From Acidobacteriota bacterium (GTDB lineage Bacteria; Acidobacteriota; Vicinamibacteria; Vicinamibacterales; UBA2999): a stretch of DNA of 64,000 nt. Shown here one piece after another: positions 22,936 to 31,252 of this stretch. Made by a program: the position numbers and the translations under genes. Below the pieces are notes generated by a model that was not told the DNA's origin, did not search any database, and saw nothing but the letters and a program-made list of their open reading frames with translations. Numbering within the stretch: position 1 is the first letter of the stretch; each line of letters begins with the position of its first letter. Location: assembly GCA_016871195.1 (NCBI GenBank), contig VFZN01000007.1, forward strand, positions 1 through 64,000, in the 5' to 3' direction.

Positions 22936-23316
22936 ATGGCCAAGAAAGCCAAGAAGGCGGCGAAGCCCGCCAAGACCGCGAAGAAGGCTGTGAAGAAGGC
23001 GGCGGCGAAGAAGCCCGCTGCGAAGAAGGCAGCGGCGAAGAAGCCCGCTGCGAAGAAGGTCGCGCGTACGCCGAACGCCGCATTCATGCGTCCGGTGATG
23101 CCAAGCGACGCGCTGGCCGAAGTGATCGGCAAGGCCGGCATGCCCCGTACCGAAGTCACGAAGAAGCTGTGGGCCTACATCAAGAAGAACGGCCTGCAGG
23201 ATCAGAAGAACAGGCGCATGATCAACGCGGATGCCAAGCTGAAGCCCATCTTCGGCGGCAAGGCGCAGGTCAGCATGTTCGACATGACCAAGCTGGTCGG
23301 TAAGCACCTCAAGTAA
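22936..23316 (+). CDS. SWIB/MDM2-domain protein with histone H1-like Lys/Ala tail
   Basis: A 126-residue basic protein. Residues 1-45 are repeats of the type KKAAKPAKTAKK and AAKKPAAKK, like the C-terminal tail of histone H1 and bacterial histone-like proteins, so they should bind DNA without sequence preference. Residues about 50-126 form a SWIB/MDM2 domain (PVMPSDALAEVIG, TEVTKKLWAYIKKNGLQD, ADAKLKPIFGGKAQVSMFDM). The same combination is known in Chlamydia and several environmental phyla, where a nucleoid role is suspected. It has its own promoter, a leader hairpin, a strong Shine-Dalgarno and a strong terminator, so it is probably well expressed. Confidence 0.93.
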   Translation: MAKKAKKAAKPAKTAKKAVKKAAAKKPAAKKAAAKKPAAKKVARTPNAAFMRPVMPSDALAEVIGKAGMPRTEVTKKLWAYIKKNGLQDQKNRRMINADAKLKPIFGGKAQVSMFDMTKLVGKHLK

Positions 23317-23334
23317 GGCGCACGTCGACCACGT

Positions 23335-23401
23335 ACAAGCCACGGATGCGTGGGATACCGGCGAGTGCCGGGTCCCCCGCATCCGTGGCTTGTGCGTTTT
23401 T
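23335..23401 (+). terminator. Strong intrinsic terminator after the SWIB gene
   Basis: A 16-base perfect stem (23335-23350 with 23378-23393) encloses a second small hairpin (CCGGC, loop GAGT, GCCGG). GCG and five T (23397-23401) follow. It is unusually long for a terminator, and its T-run overlaps the stop codon of the convergent dehydrogenase gene. Confidence 0.85.
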
Positions 23402-24815
23402 ACGGAAAGATGCCCATCTGCATGTAGGTGTGGGCGACCTTATGGATGGCACTGAGGAACGCCGCAATGCGGAGATCAGGCACGCCGGGATGCCGCCGCC
23501 GCGTGTCGAGCAGGTCGTGCAGCGCGCTGATCATCGTCTCTTCGAGGCCCGAATTGACGAGGTCGGCTTCATCGGGCCCCTTGGCAATCTCGGCGCGTTC
23601 TTCCTCGGTGAACCGCTTGCCGGTGGCCGTTTCGATGGCCCGGAGCATCTGCAGCTCATTCCGCTGTTCGTGACGCTTCGACATGCGGCCGAACCGCACG
23701 TGCGACAGGTTCTTGAGCCACTCAAAATACGACACCGTGACGCCGCCGGCGTTGCAGTAGATGTCGGGAATGACCAGTGTGCCCTTGGCGCGGAAGATCG
23801 GATCGGCGTCAGGCGTCGTGGGCCCGTTGGCCCCTTCGAGGATGATTCGCGCCTGAATTCGTGGTGCGTTCTCGGCAGTGAACACGCCTTCGAGGGCGGC
23901 GGGAATCAGTACGTCACACGGCAGTTCGAGCGCCGCCGCAGACGAAGGCAGGTTCGTGGCGCCGGGGAAGTTCAGCAGCGAGCCCGTCTGCTTGCGGTGC
24001 TGGAACACGGCCTCTTCGTTGAGCCCGGCCTCGCAGAAGATGGCGCCCTCGCGCTCGGCAAGGGCCACCAGCACGGCCCCGCCTTCGCGGCAGAACTTCG
24101 CCGCGTGATAGCCCACGTTACCCAGCCCCTGTACGACGACGCGCTTGCCCTCGAGCCCGAGTGAAAGGCCTAGCGGCTGCATGAGTTCCGTCTGCTGGCA
24201 GGCTTCGCGCAGTGCGAAGTAGAGGCCGCGTCCGGTGGCCTCGCGGCGTCCGCTGACTCCCCCCTGTGCCACCGGCTTGCCGGTGACGCAGCCCATTGCA
24301 TCGATCTGCGCGGGATTGAGGGCGGCGTAGGTATCGGCGATCCAGGCCATCTCGCGCTCACCGGTGCCGTAGTCGGGCGCGGGCACGTCGATGCCTGGGC
24401 CGATGAAGCCCTTCTTGACCAGCTCGTGGGTGTAGCGCCGGGTGATGCGTTCGAGTTCTTCCACCGTGTAGCGGGCGGGGTCGATGCGGATGCCGCCCTT
24501 GGCGCCCCCGAAGGGCACATCGACGATGGCGCACTTGTAGGTCATCAGGGCGGCGAGCGCCATGACTTCCTCTTCATAGACGTCGGGGCTGTAGCGGATA
24601 CCGCCCTTGACGGGCAGCTTATGGTGACTGTGCTCAGCACGCCACGCATGAATGACCTCGATGGAGCCATCCTGGCGGCGGAGGGGGAAATCGAATCGGT
24701 AGACGCTGTTGCAGCAGCGGATCTGGTCAAGCAGGCCTTTGGGGTAGTCCGTGAACGTTGCCGCCACGTCGAAGGATTGGTTCACTTCATCAAAGAAGTT
24801 CGCGTGTGCTGCCAT
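23400..24815 (-). CDS. gdhA: Glu/Leu/Phe/Val-family dehydrogenase, probably glutamate dehydrogenase
   Basis: A 471-residue NAD(P)-linked amino-acid dehydrogenase, interconverting glutamate and 2-oxoglutarate plus ammonia. The N-terminal domain holds [19 protein letters not shown] and the active-site region [11 protein letters not shown]. The Rossmann domain holds [16 protein letters not shown]. The segment [10 protein letters not shown] and the C-terminal [12 protein letters not shown] complete the family pattern. The length is somewhat above the 420-450 typical of small hexameric GDHs, mainly at the N-terminus. Specificity for glutamate over other amino acids is inferred. A leaderless-type promoter precedes it. 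Confidence 0.9.
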   Translation of the reverse strand: MAAHANFFDEVNQSFDVAATFTDYPKGLLDQIRCCNSVYRFDFPLRRQDGSIEVIHAWRAEHSHHKLPVKGGIRYSPDVYEEEVMALAALMTYKCAIVDVPFGGAKGGIRIDPARYTVEELERITRRYTHELVKKGFIGPGIDVPAPDYGTGEREMAWIADTYAALNPAQIDAMGCVTGKPVAQGGVSGRREATGRGLYFALREACQQTELMQPLGLSLGLEGKRVVVQGLGNVGYHAAKFCREGGAVLVALAEREGAIFCEAGLNEEAVFQHRKQTGSLLNFPGATNLPSSAAALELPCDVLIPAALEGVFTAENAPRIQARIILEGANGPTTPDADPIFRAKGTLVIPDIYCNAGGVTVSYFEWLKNLSHVRFGRMSKRHEQRNELQMLRAIETATGKRFTEEERAEIAKGPDEADLVNSGLEETMISALHDLLDTRRRHPGVPDLRIAAFLSAIHKVAHTYMQMGIFP

Positions 24816-24821
24816 AGGGCT

Positions 24822-24827
24822 ACGCTA
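24822..24827 (-). promoter_or_regulatory. Candidate -10 box of the glutamate dehydrogenase gene, leaderless
   Basis: TAGCGT on the minus strand, 6 bases before the ATG at 24815. It is part of TACGCTA (24821-24827), whose TANNNTA symmetry also offers a plus-strand -10 box. Confidence 0.4.
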
Positions 24828-24846
24828 CCACGGTCGGCAGGTGGGC

Positions 24847-24852
24847 TACACT
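24847..24852 (+). promoter_or_regulatory. Candidate -10 box of the 24861 gene, leaderless
   Basis: TACACT ends 8 bases before the ATG at 24861. Confidence 0.4.
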
Positions 24853-24860
24853 CACCTGAT

Positions 24861-25367
24861 ATGGTTCCACCAATGGATGCGATGCGCCCGGCCCGCCTGT
24901 GGCGGCTGATGCCGTCCGACCTGCGACAGCAGGCGGCTGCGGCGTTCTGGAAGGACGACCAGGCCTCCCTCGAGCAGGCCGAGGCCGTCGGGGCGATTGC
25001 CCGGCAGATCAAGTTCCGCCCGCAGAGTGTGCTCTCGCTGAGTGACGAGAAGCGCACGCGGCATCTGGCGACTCTGCCGCAGGTCTCCGACCTGCTGGCG
25101 GCACGGCTGCTGGTCTCGTATCACCTCACGCATCAGCGGCCGATGATGGGCGCGTTCCTCGACGCCCTCGGCATCACCCACGACAACGGCCTGATCGCCG
25201 ATGAATCGCCATCATGCCCCACGACGGAACAGCTCGACACGGCGGTGCAGGCCCTCGGTGCGGCCTACCCGAAGGCCGATGTCGCGCGCTATTTCTGGAC
25301 GCTGCTCTGGCAGGATCCCGAGACCTGGGGTGGCCTCGAGGGGCGTGCCGCCCTGTCATTCGACTGA
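24861..25367 (+). CDS. Conserved hypothetical protein
   Basis: A 168-residue soluble protein with no motif I recognise. It starts MVPPMDAMRPARLWRLMPSD; the second Met at 24873 is also possible. The sequence looks alpha-helical, with blocks such as LRQQAAAAFWKDD, LLAARLLVSYHLTHQRPMM and VARYFWTLLWQDPETW. There are no membrane segments or signal peptide. It is 6 bases upstream of the TerC-family gene and probably shares its transcript. Codon use matches its neighbours, supporting a real gene. Confidence 0.7.
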   Translation: MVPPMDAMRPARLWRLMPSDLRQQAAAAFWKDDQASLEQAEAVGAIARQIKFRPQSVLSLSDEKRTRHLATLPQVSDLLAARLLVSYHLTHQRPMMGAFLDALGITHDNGLIADESPSCPTTEQLDTAVQALGAAYPKADVARYFWTLLWQDPETWGGLEGRAALSFD

Positions 25368-25373
25368 CGGACG

Positions 25374-26099
25374 ATGCCGACCGATGCCCTGCTGGCGCTG
25401 GTGACCCTGACGGTCCTCGAGATTGTGCTCGGGGTCGACAACGTCATCTTCATTTCCATTCTGGCGGGCAAGCTGCCGGCCGAGCAGCAGGATCGCGCCC
25501 GGCGCCTCGGGCTCATGTCCGCGATGGTCATGCGTGTGCTGCTGCTACTGTCGCTGGCGTGGATTATCCGGCTGACGGCGCCGCTGTTCTCGGTCGTCGG
25601 GCAGGAGATCTCAGGCCGTGACCTCATCCTGCTGGGCGGCGGACTCTTCCTGCTGGCCAAGGCCACCCTCGAGATCCACGAGAAGCTCGAGGGCGTGGAA
25701 GGGCATCGCTCGGCTACGGTCGCGCCGTCCTTTGCGGCCGTGATCGGGCAGATCATGCTGCTCGACATCGTGTTCTCGCTCGACTCAGTGATTACCGCCG
25801 TCGGCATGGCTGATCAGCTGTGGGTCATGGTCACGGCCGTCGTTCTGGCGGTCGGTGTGATGCTGGTGTCAGCCCGCGCGATCAGTGAATTCGTCAACCA
25901 TCATCCGACAGTCAAGGTGCTGGCGCTGAGCTTCCTGCTGCTCATCGGCATGTCGCTCGTGGCCGAGGGACTCGACCAGCACATTCCCAAGGGTTACATC
26001 TACTTTGCCATGGCCTTCTCGGTGTTTGTCGAGATGATCAACCTGCGGGTCTCACGCAAAGCGCCTGTCGAGCCTGTCAAGCTGCATACGCCCTATTAG
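25374..26099 (+). CDS. TerC-family integral membrane protein
   Basis: A 241-residue inner-membrane protein with about seven helices. The signature acidic segments are LEIVLGVDNVIFISILAGKLP near the N-terminus and MLLDIVFSLDSVITAVGMA in the middle; the Asp residues within the helices are characteristic. TerC/YkoY-type proteins are linked to tellurite resistance and, in better-studied members, to manganese export coupled to secretion. Which applies here cannot be told from sequence. It follows the small hypothetical gene by 6 bases and converges with the hydrolase gene. Confidence 0.93.
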   Translation: MPTDALLALVTLTVLEIVLGVDNVIFISILAGKLPAEQQDRARRLGLMSAMVMRVLLLLSLAWIIRLTAPLFSVVGQEISGRDLILLGGGLFLLAKATLEIHEKLEGVEGHRSATVAPSFAAVIGQIMLLDIVFSLDSVITAVGMADQLWVMVTAVVLAVGVMLVSARAISEFVNHHPTVKVLALSFLLLIGMSLVAEGLDQHIPKGYIYFAMAFSVFVEMINLRVSRKAPVEPVKLHTPY

Positions 26100-26126
26100 G
26101 AGTGCTGCCGGGCACTGATGCGCGTG

Positions 26127-26798
26127 TCAGGGCCTGACGGCATGCGCGCGCATCCATGCGACGACGGCCTGCTGCCACACGGCGTCGCTCTCGTCCTGGG
26201 TGCGCGTTGACCGTACGGGCACGCGGAAGCTGTGATCGGCGTCTGCCACCGGAATCACCGTTGAGCGGGACACGCCGGCTTCGGTGAGTGCAGCGGCGAC
26301 GCTGTCAGGTCCCCCGAATGCGTCGCGCGTGCCCTGCACGATGAGGAGGGGCGCCGTGAGGTGCGGCAGGTGCGATGTGCGGTCTTGTGGACGCCGGGCC
26401 GATGGTGGACGCAGCGGGTATCCAAGCGCCACGACGCCCGCCAGGGACGGCAGGGCCGCGTGCAGGTCCGCCGCCACGTGCGTGGCTACGCGGCCCCCCA
26501 GCGATTTTCCTCCAGCAAAGAGCGGCAGTGACTGGCGCGCCTCATGCACGGCACCGGCGACGTCCACGAACGCCGAGATGAGACGTGGCATGCGGTCTGG
26601 AAGGCGGCGGCCCTCGGCCATGTATGGGAAGTCGAACAGCGTGACCGCGACTCCCTGCGCGGCCAGCGCGGCAGCGGTCTGTACCATGAACGCATGCTGC
26701 CGGCCGGCGCCGGCCCCGTGCGCGAACACGAGTGTGGCCCAGCAGTCTCCGTCAGGAGCGTATTCCAGAGGCGCTGAGACAAGTGATGACACCGGCAT
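26127..26798 (-). CDS. Alpha/beta hydrolase, KANL3/Tex30-like (dienelactone hydrolase-related)
   Basis: A 223-residue hydrolase with no signal peptide. It shows FAHGAGAGRQHAFM (oxyanion region), the nucleophile elbow GGKSLGGRVA (Ser in GKSLG), a likely Asp in VQGTRDAFGG and a His in ADADHSFRVP. This is the pattern of small KANL3/Tex30-like hydrolases, whose substrate is unknown. The start at 26798 (MPVSSLVSAPLE) has a good Shine-Dalgarno (AGGAGA) and is preferred to longer in-frame alternatives that run into the divergent promoter region. Confidence 0.88.
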   Translation of the reverse strand: MPVSSLVSAPLEYAPDGDCWATLVFAHGAGAGRQHAFMVQTAAALAAQGVAVTLFDFPYMAEGRRLPDRMPRLISAFVDVAGAVHEARQSLPLFAGGKSLGGRVATHVAADLHAALPSLAGVVALGYPLRPPSARRPQDRTSHLPHLTAPLLIVQGTRDAFGGPDSVAAALTEAGVSRSTVIPVADADHSFRVPVRSTRTQDESDAVWQQAVVAWMRAHAVRP

Positions 26799-26875
26799 GT
26801 GTCTCCTACTGTAGTACCATCCGCGCAGCCTGTGCGCCACACGGGCGCCGTATCACGAGCAGGTTCGGGAGCGTA

Positions 26876-29155
26876 ATGGGCATTGCGGGTTCATGTCGGG
26901 GGACAGGCGCTGCGGCGCTTGTCCTAGTGTGCTGGATGGCGAGCGCAGCGTCGGGGCAGACACCCGCACCGGTTCAGGTCAACATCACATCGCTGGCCAG
27001 CCTGCCACGGCCGACAGGACAGGCCGTGCGGGTGGACGCCCCGCCCACCATCGACGGCGATGTGCTTGGAGACGCCGCGTGGAACCCCGCGCCGGTGATC
27101 GACGGGTTCCGCCAGTATCAGCCGAACGAGGGGCAGCCGGTTTCCGAGAAGACCGAAGTGCGGATGGTCTTCACGAAGGACACTCTTTACGTGGGTGTCG
27201 TCTGTTACGACAGCAATCCCGACGGCATCATCGTGGCCGATGCCCGTCGCGACAGTTCGCTCAGCAACACCGACTCGTTCCAGATGATTTTCGACACCTA
27301 CAAGGATGTGCAGAACGGGTTTGTATTTGGCACCAATCCCACGGGCCTCGAGTACGACGGCCAGGTGACCAATGAAGGGCAGGGCGGCGGCGGCCTGAGC
27401 GGCGCGCAGATGCAGCAGAGCGGGTCAGGCGGCGGGTTCAACCTCAACTGGGACGGTGCCTGGACCGTGCGCGCGAAGGTCAGCGAGATTGGCTGGACGG
27501 CCGAGTTCGCCATTCCATTCAAGACGCTGCGCTATCCCGCCGGCAGCAACCAGCGGTGGGGGGTTAACTTCCAGCGCAATATCCGTCGCAAGAACGAGGA
27601 GGCGTACTGGGCACCCATTCCCCGACAGTTCAATCTGTACCGCGTCTCCATCGCTGGCAACGTGACCGGCATTCAGCCACCGGTCTTCCGGAACTTCAAA
27701 CTGATTCCGTATGCGCTAGGTGACATGATCCAGTCCGGGGTGAATCCGGTCGATCCGAAGGAATCGGTCGAAGGCGGCGTGGATGCCAAGTACAACCTCA
27801 CGCCAAGCCTCACGGTTGATGCAACCTTCCGCACCGACTTTGCGCAGGTGGAAGTCGATGACCAGCAGGTGAACCTTGATCGGTTCACGCTGTTCTTCCC
27901 GGAAAAGCGACCCTTCTTCCTCGAAAATGCCGGCTTTTTCTCGGTGGGAAATTCGGGCGAGGTCGATTTGTTTTTCAGCCGCCGCATCGGGCTCGGGCCC
28001 AGCGGTGAGACCATCCCCATCATCGGAGGCGGCCGGGTCAGCGGCAAGGTCGGCCTTTGGAATGTTGGCCTGCTGAACATGCAGACCGAGTCGGTCCAGG
28101 GGCTGGCGCCGAGCAACAACTTCGGGGTCATCCGCGTCAGTCGCGAACTGCCGAACCGCTCGGCCATCGGCGGTCTGTTCACGAACCGGCAGGGTATGGG
28201 CGATTCGGCGCGGCCCAACGACTACGGCCGCACCTACGCGCTCGACGGCAAGCTCGGCATCGGACGCAACTCGCTCATCAACGGGTTTGTGGCACGCACG
28301 GAGACACCGGGTGTCACTGGGCGCGATCATGCGTTCAACGTGCGGGCGCGCGTGCTCTATCCCAAGTGGGACATTGACGCCGGCTATCAGGAGGTGGGCG
28401 ACAGGTTTAATCCGCAGGTAGGCTTCCTCGCCCGCGGTGGCTATCGCAAGCCCGACCTCCGGCTGATGACCCGCTTCCGGCCGAAGAACCGCTTCAAGCT
28501 GCAGGAAGTGCGCCCGCATGCGACCTTCCGGGGATTCTGGGGATTCGACAATTTCCAGGAGACCGGCTACGTGCACCTCGACAATCACTGGCAGTTCAAG
28601 AACAGCGCCGAGGTGCACACGGGCATGAACCTCACCCGCGAGGGCGTGCGCACGCCATTCCAGATTTATCCGGGCATCTTCGTGTCGGCTGGCACCTACG
28701 ACAACAAGGAAGCCCAGCTGGTCTTCATGACCAACCAGGGCGCGGCGATGTCGTACAACATCCAGACATTCATCGGGGGATTCTTCAGCGGCAGCCGCGT
28801 GACGACGAACCATACGGTGCGCCTGCGCCCGTCCGATACGTTCATCACCGAGCTGATCTATCAGCGCAATGACGTGACACTGCCGCAGGGGAATTTCGTG
28901 ACGAACCTGATTCGCACGCGCGTGTCGTATTCGTTCACGCCCCGCGTGTTCGTGCAGTCGCTCGTGCAGTACAACGACCGCGCCGACCTCTGGTCGGTCA
29001 ACCTGCGCTTCGGCTGGCTGCAGGCCGCCAACACCGGCCTCTTCATCGTCTATAACGACAGCCGGGGACTGTACGACCTGTTCCCGAACCGTCCCCAGCG
29101 CACCGACCGGTCGCTGACGATCAAGTTCTCGCGGATGTTCGACCTGCTGCAGTAA
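26876..29155 (+). CDS. DUF5916-domain outer-membrane protein with CBM9-like N-terminus
   Basis: A 759-residue exported protein. The start at 26876 gives a signal peptide (about residues 1-28, ending ASG) and has GGGAG upstream. Residues about 45-215 are a CBM9-like sandwich (PPTIDGDVLGDAAWNPA, LYVGVVCYDSNPDGI, DSFQMIFDTY). The rest is DUF5916, including FFPEKRPFFLENAGFF, and ends in a long run of alternating strands typical of an outer-membrane beta-barrel, with the last residues FSRMFDLLQ. Such proteins are abundant in Bacteroidota and Acidobacteriota; their ligands are unknown. Confidence 0.9.
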   Translation: MGIAGSCRGTGAAALVLVCWMASAASGQTPAPVQVNITSLASLPRPTGQAVRVDAPPTIDGDVLGDAAWNPAPVIDGFRQYQPNEGQPVSEKTEVRMVFTKDTLYVGVVCYDSNPDGIIVADARRDSSLSNTDSFQMIFDTYKDVQNGFVFGTNPTGLEYDGQVTNEGQGGGGLSGAQMQQSGSGGGFNLNWDGAWTVRAKVSEIGWTAEFAIPFKTLRYPAGSNQRWGVNFQRNIRRKNEEAYWAPIPRQFNLYRVSIAGNVTGIQPPVFRNFKLIPYALGDMIQSGVNPVDPKESVEGGVDAKYNLTPSLTVDATFRTDFAQVEVDDQQVNLDRFTLFFPEKRPFFLENAGFFSVGNSGEVDLFFSRRIGLGPSGETIPIIGGGRVSGKVGLWNVGLLNMQTESVQGLAPSNNFGVIRVSRELPNRSAIGGLFTNRQGMGDSARPNDYGRTYALDGKLGIGRNSLINGFVARTETPGVTGRDHAFNVRARVLYPKWDIDAGYQEVGDRFNPQVGFLARGGYRKPDLRLMTRFRPKNRFKLQEVRPHATFRGFWGFDNFQETGYVHLDNHWQFKNSAEVHTGMNLTREGVRTPFQIYPGIFVSAGTYDNKEAQLVFMTNQGAAMSYNIQTFIGGFFSGSRVTTNHTVRLRPSDTFITELIYQRNDVTLPQGNFVTNLIRTRVSYSFTPRVFVQSLVQYNDRADLWSVNLRFGWLQAANTGLFIVYNDSRGLYDLFPNRPQRTDRSLTIKFSRMFDLLQ

Positions 29156-30125
29156 CGTCGGCGAGCGCGCGGGCCAGGGCCATCACCGTCAACGGCGACG
29201 ATCCCTCGGCCTTGTTGTTGACCAGCACATAGGCGGGACGGCCCCGCTGCGTGAACTGCTGCACCACCGACACCACGTCGCGGCGCATGTCGTCGTCCGG
29301 CTCGACCAGCGCATCAAACGGGGAAAACCGTTCGCGCTGCGCCTCGTAGAACGTGCCGGGGCGCAGCAGCAGCCGCACAATGCCGAACGCGTGGTCGTCC
29401 GGAGGGACGACCTCGGCCTGCCGTGCGGGCATCGGCATCGCCGACCAGTAGTTGTAGGTATGCGCGACCCCCGTGCGCTGCAGCAGGGTCCGATACGCGG
29501 GCGTCAGGAGCCGGGCATCGCGCAGTTCCACGGCGTAGCGGAACTCGCGCGGCAGCGCGGTGAGAAAGACCTCGAGCCGTTCGAGCAGGGCCTCGGGGGG
29601 CAGCCGATGCGCTGCAGCGACCGGAGCCATCTCGAGGATGATCGGGCCGGTGCGGTCGTAGCAGGCCAGTGCGCAGGGCGCCAGCAGGTCGTCGATGAGG
29701 CGATCCACCGAGAGAAAGTCCGGATTCGGGCTGCTCTGGGACGTCGGGCCCAGGCGCTGGGCCATGACCGCAGCCGGGGCCTTGAAGCAGCATTCGAAGC
29801 CGTCCGGCAGCTGCGACGCGTAGGACCGCAGGTCCTCGACCGGAATGGGCGCGTAGTAACTGCGGTCGACCCCCACAATCGAGAGCAGGGGATGCCGGGC
29901 GTACTCACGCAGCCCTTCACGCGAGAGGGCCGTCTGACTGCGTCGGCCGCTGTAGACCAGTCCCTTCCATCCAGGAAACGACCACGAGCTGGTGCCGAAG
30001 CGCACGGTCGACGGCAGGGCCCGGGCCAGCTGAGCCGCCTCGGCGTGTACAGCAGCAAGTTGGGCGGCGACCGGGTCTGGCGGGTCAGGCGGTGCTGTCT
30101 CGAACAGTGCGAGCTGATCGGTCAT
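29121..30125 (-). CDS. DUF72 domain-containing protein
   Basis: A 334-residue DUF72 (YecE-like) protein with a TIM-barrel-type fold. Typical segments are VRFGTSSWSFPGWKGLVYSG, the helix-turn DRSYYAPIP, VELRDARLLTPAY and FVLVNNKAEGSSPLTV-like (YVLVNNKAEG). The biochemical function is unknown; the family was proposed to bind nucleic acid or sugars. Its 3' end overlaps the end of the convergent DUF5916 gene by 35 bases. The start shares a promoter box with the divergent rsgA gene. Confidence 0.92.
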   Translation of the reverse strand: MTDQLALFETAPPDPPDPVAAQLAAVHAEAAQLARALPSTVRFGTSSWSFPGWKGLVYSGRRSQTALSREGLREYARHPLLSIVGVDRSYYAPIPVEDLRSYASQLPDGFECCFKAPAAVMAQRLGPTSQSSPNPDFLSVDRLIDDLLAPCALACYDRTGPIILEMAPVAAAHRLPPEALLERLEVFLTALPREFRYAVELRDARLLTPAYRTLLQRTGVAHTYNYWSAMPMPARQAEVVPPDDHAFGIVRLLLRPGTFYEAQRERFSPFDALVEPDDDMRRDVVSVVQQFTQRGRPAYVLVNNKAEGSSPLTVMALARALADVTAAGRTSART

Positions 30126-30129
30126 GACC

Positions 30130-30136
30130 TATCCTA
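30130..30136. promoter_or_regulatory. Shared symmetrical -10 box between DUF72 and rsgA
   Basis: TATCCTA reads as TATCCT on the plus strand (8 bases before the rsgA GTG at 30144) and TAGGAT on the minus strand (5 bases before the DUF72 ATG at 30125). The whole intergenic gap is 18 bases, so one box can plausibly serve both genes. Confidence 0.5.
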
Positions 30137-30143
30137 TTGTGGC

Positions 30144-31220
30144 GTGAATGAGGCACTCGAGGCACTCGGCTGGGATTCGACGTGGGAGGCAGGCTTTGCG
30201 CCTCACGCGGCTGCTGGACTGGAACCGGCACGGGTGCTGATCGAGTTCAATCACCTGTACGGCAGCATGACGGGCGAGGGCGAGTGCCGGCTCGAGCATG
30301 CCGGTCGTATCAGACATCGGGCGATGGCGCGCAGTGAACTGGCGGCCGTGGGTGACTGGGTCGCGGTGCGGCGCAGTCCGGGGAGCCGCACCGGCACCAT
30401 CGAGGCGGTGCTGCCGCGGCGTAGCCGGTTTTCGCGCAAGGTGGCCGGTGAGCTGACCGAAGAGCAGGTGGTGGCCGCCAATCTCGACGTGGTGTTCCTC
30501 GTCATGGGTCTCGATGGCGATTACAATCTGCGCCGCCTCGAGCGCTACCTGCTGATGGCGTACGAGAGCGGCGCCACGCCCGTGGTGCTGCTGAGCAAGG
30601 CCGACCTGTGTGACGACCTCGATGTGCAGGTCGCCGAGGTGCATGACGTGGCTCCGGGATGCCCGGTACACGCGGTCAGCATCATCGACGGTCGTGGCCT
30701 GGCCGACGTGGCGGCATATCTCCCCGCAGGGAAGACCGGGGCGCTGCTGGGGTCGTCCGGGGCGGGCAAATCGTCCATCATCAACGCCCTGCTGGGCGAG
30801 TCGAGGCTTCGGACGGCCGAGGTGCGCGAGTCGGACTCGCGTGGCCGGCATACGACGCGGCATCGGCAGTTGATTGCCCTGCCGGGGCGCGGGCTCCTCA
30901 TCGATACGCCTGGCATGCGCGAGCTGCAGCTCTGGGCCGTGGGTGACGCCGCGCACGATACCTTCGACGACATCACGCAGCTGGCATCCGGATGCCATTT
31001 CACCGATTGTCGGCATCGGGCCGAACCGAAGTGTGCGGTGGTGGCGGCGGTGGCCGACGGTCGTCTGCCCGCAGCCCGGCTCGACAGCTTTCGGGCGCTG
31101 CAGGTCGAGAGCGAGGCGCTCAATGCCCGACGCGACGACCGCGCGCAGATCGACGAGCGTCGCAGGAACCGGGTGCAGCACAAGGCGCTGAAGTCGTTCT
31201 ACAAGGTGCGCGGCCGCTAG
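30144..31220 (+). CDS. rsgA: Small ribosomal subunit-dependent GTPase A
   Basis: RsgA (YjeQ) is a circularly permuted GTPase that matures 30S subunits. It is 358 residues from the GTG at 30144, with no ATG in frame nearby. The order is OB-fold (GDWVAVRR), G4 LLSKADL, G1 GSSGAGKSS (203-211), G2/switch (GRHTTRHRQL) and G3 DTPGM. The C-terminal zinc knuckle has Cys and His in SGCHFTDCRHRAEPKC. Length and order match the family. The start region begins VNEALEALGWD. Confidence 0.95.
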   Translation: MNEALEALGWDSTWEAGFAPHAAAGLEPARVLIEFNHLYGSMTGEGECRLEHAGRIRHRAMARSELAAVGDWVAVRRSPGSRTGTIEAVLPRRSRFSRKVAGELTEEQVVAANLDVVFLVMGLDGDYNLRRLERYLLMAYESGATPVVLLSKADLCDDLDVQVAEVHDVAPGCPVHAVSIIDGRGLADVAAYLPAGKTGALLGSSGAGKSSIINALLGESRLRTAEVRESDSRGRHTTRHRQLIALPGRGLLIDTPGMRELQLWAVGDAAHDTFDDITQLASGCHFTDCRHRAEPKCAVVAAVADGRLPAARLDSFRALQVESEALNARRDDRAQIDERRRNRVQHKALKSFYKVRGR

Positions 31221-31252
31221 GCAGGCGCGCGCAGGCTGACAGGGAGGCACCG

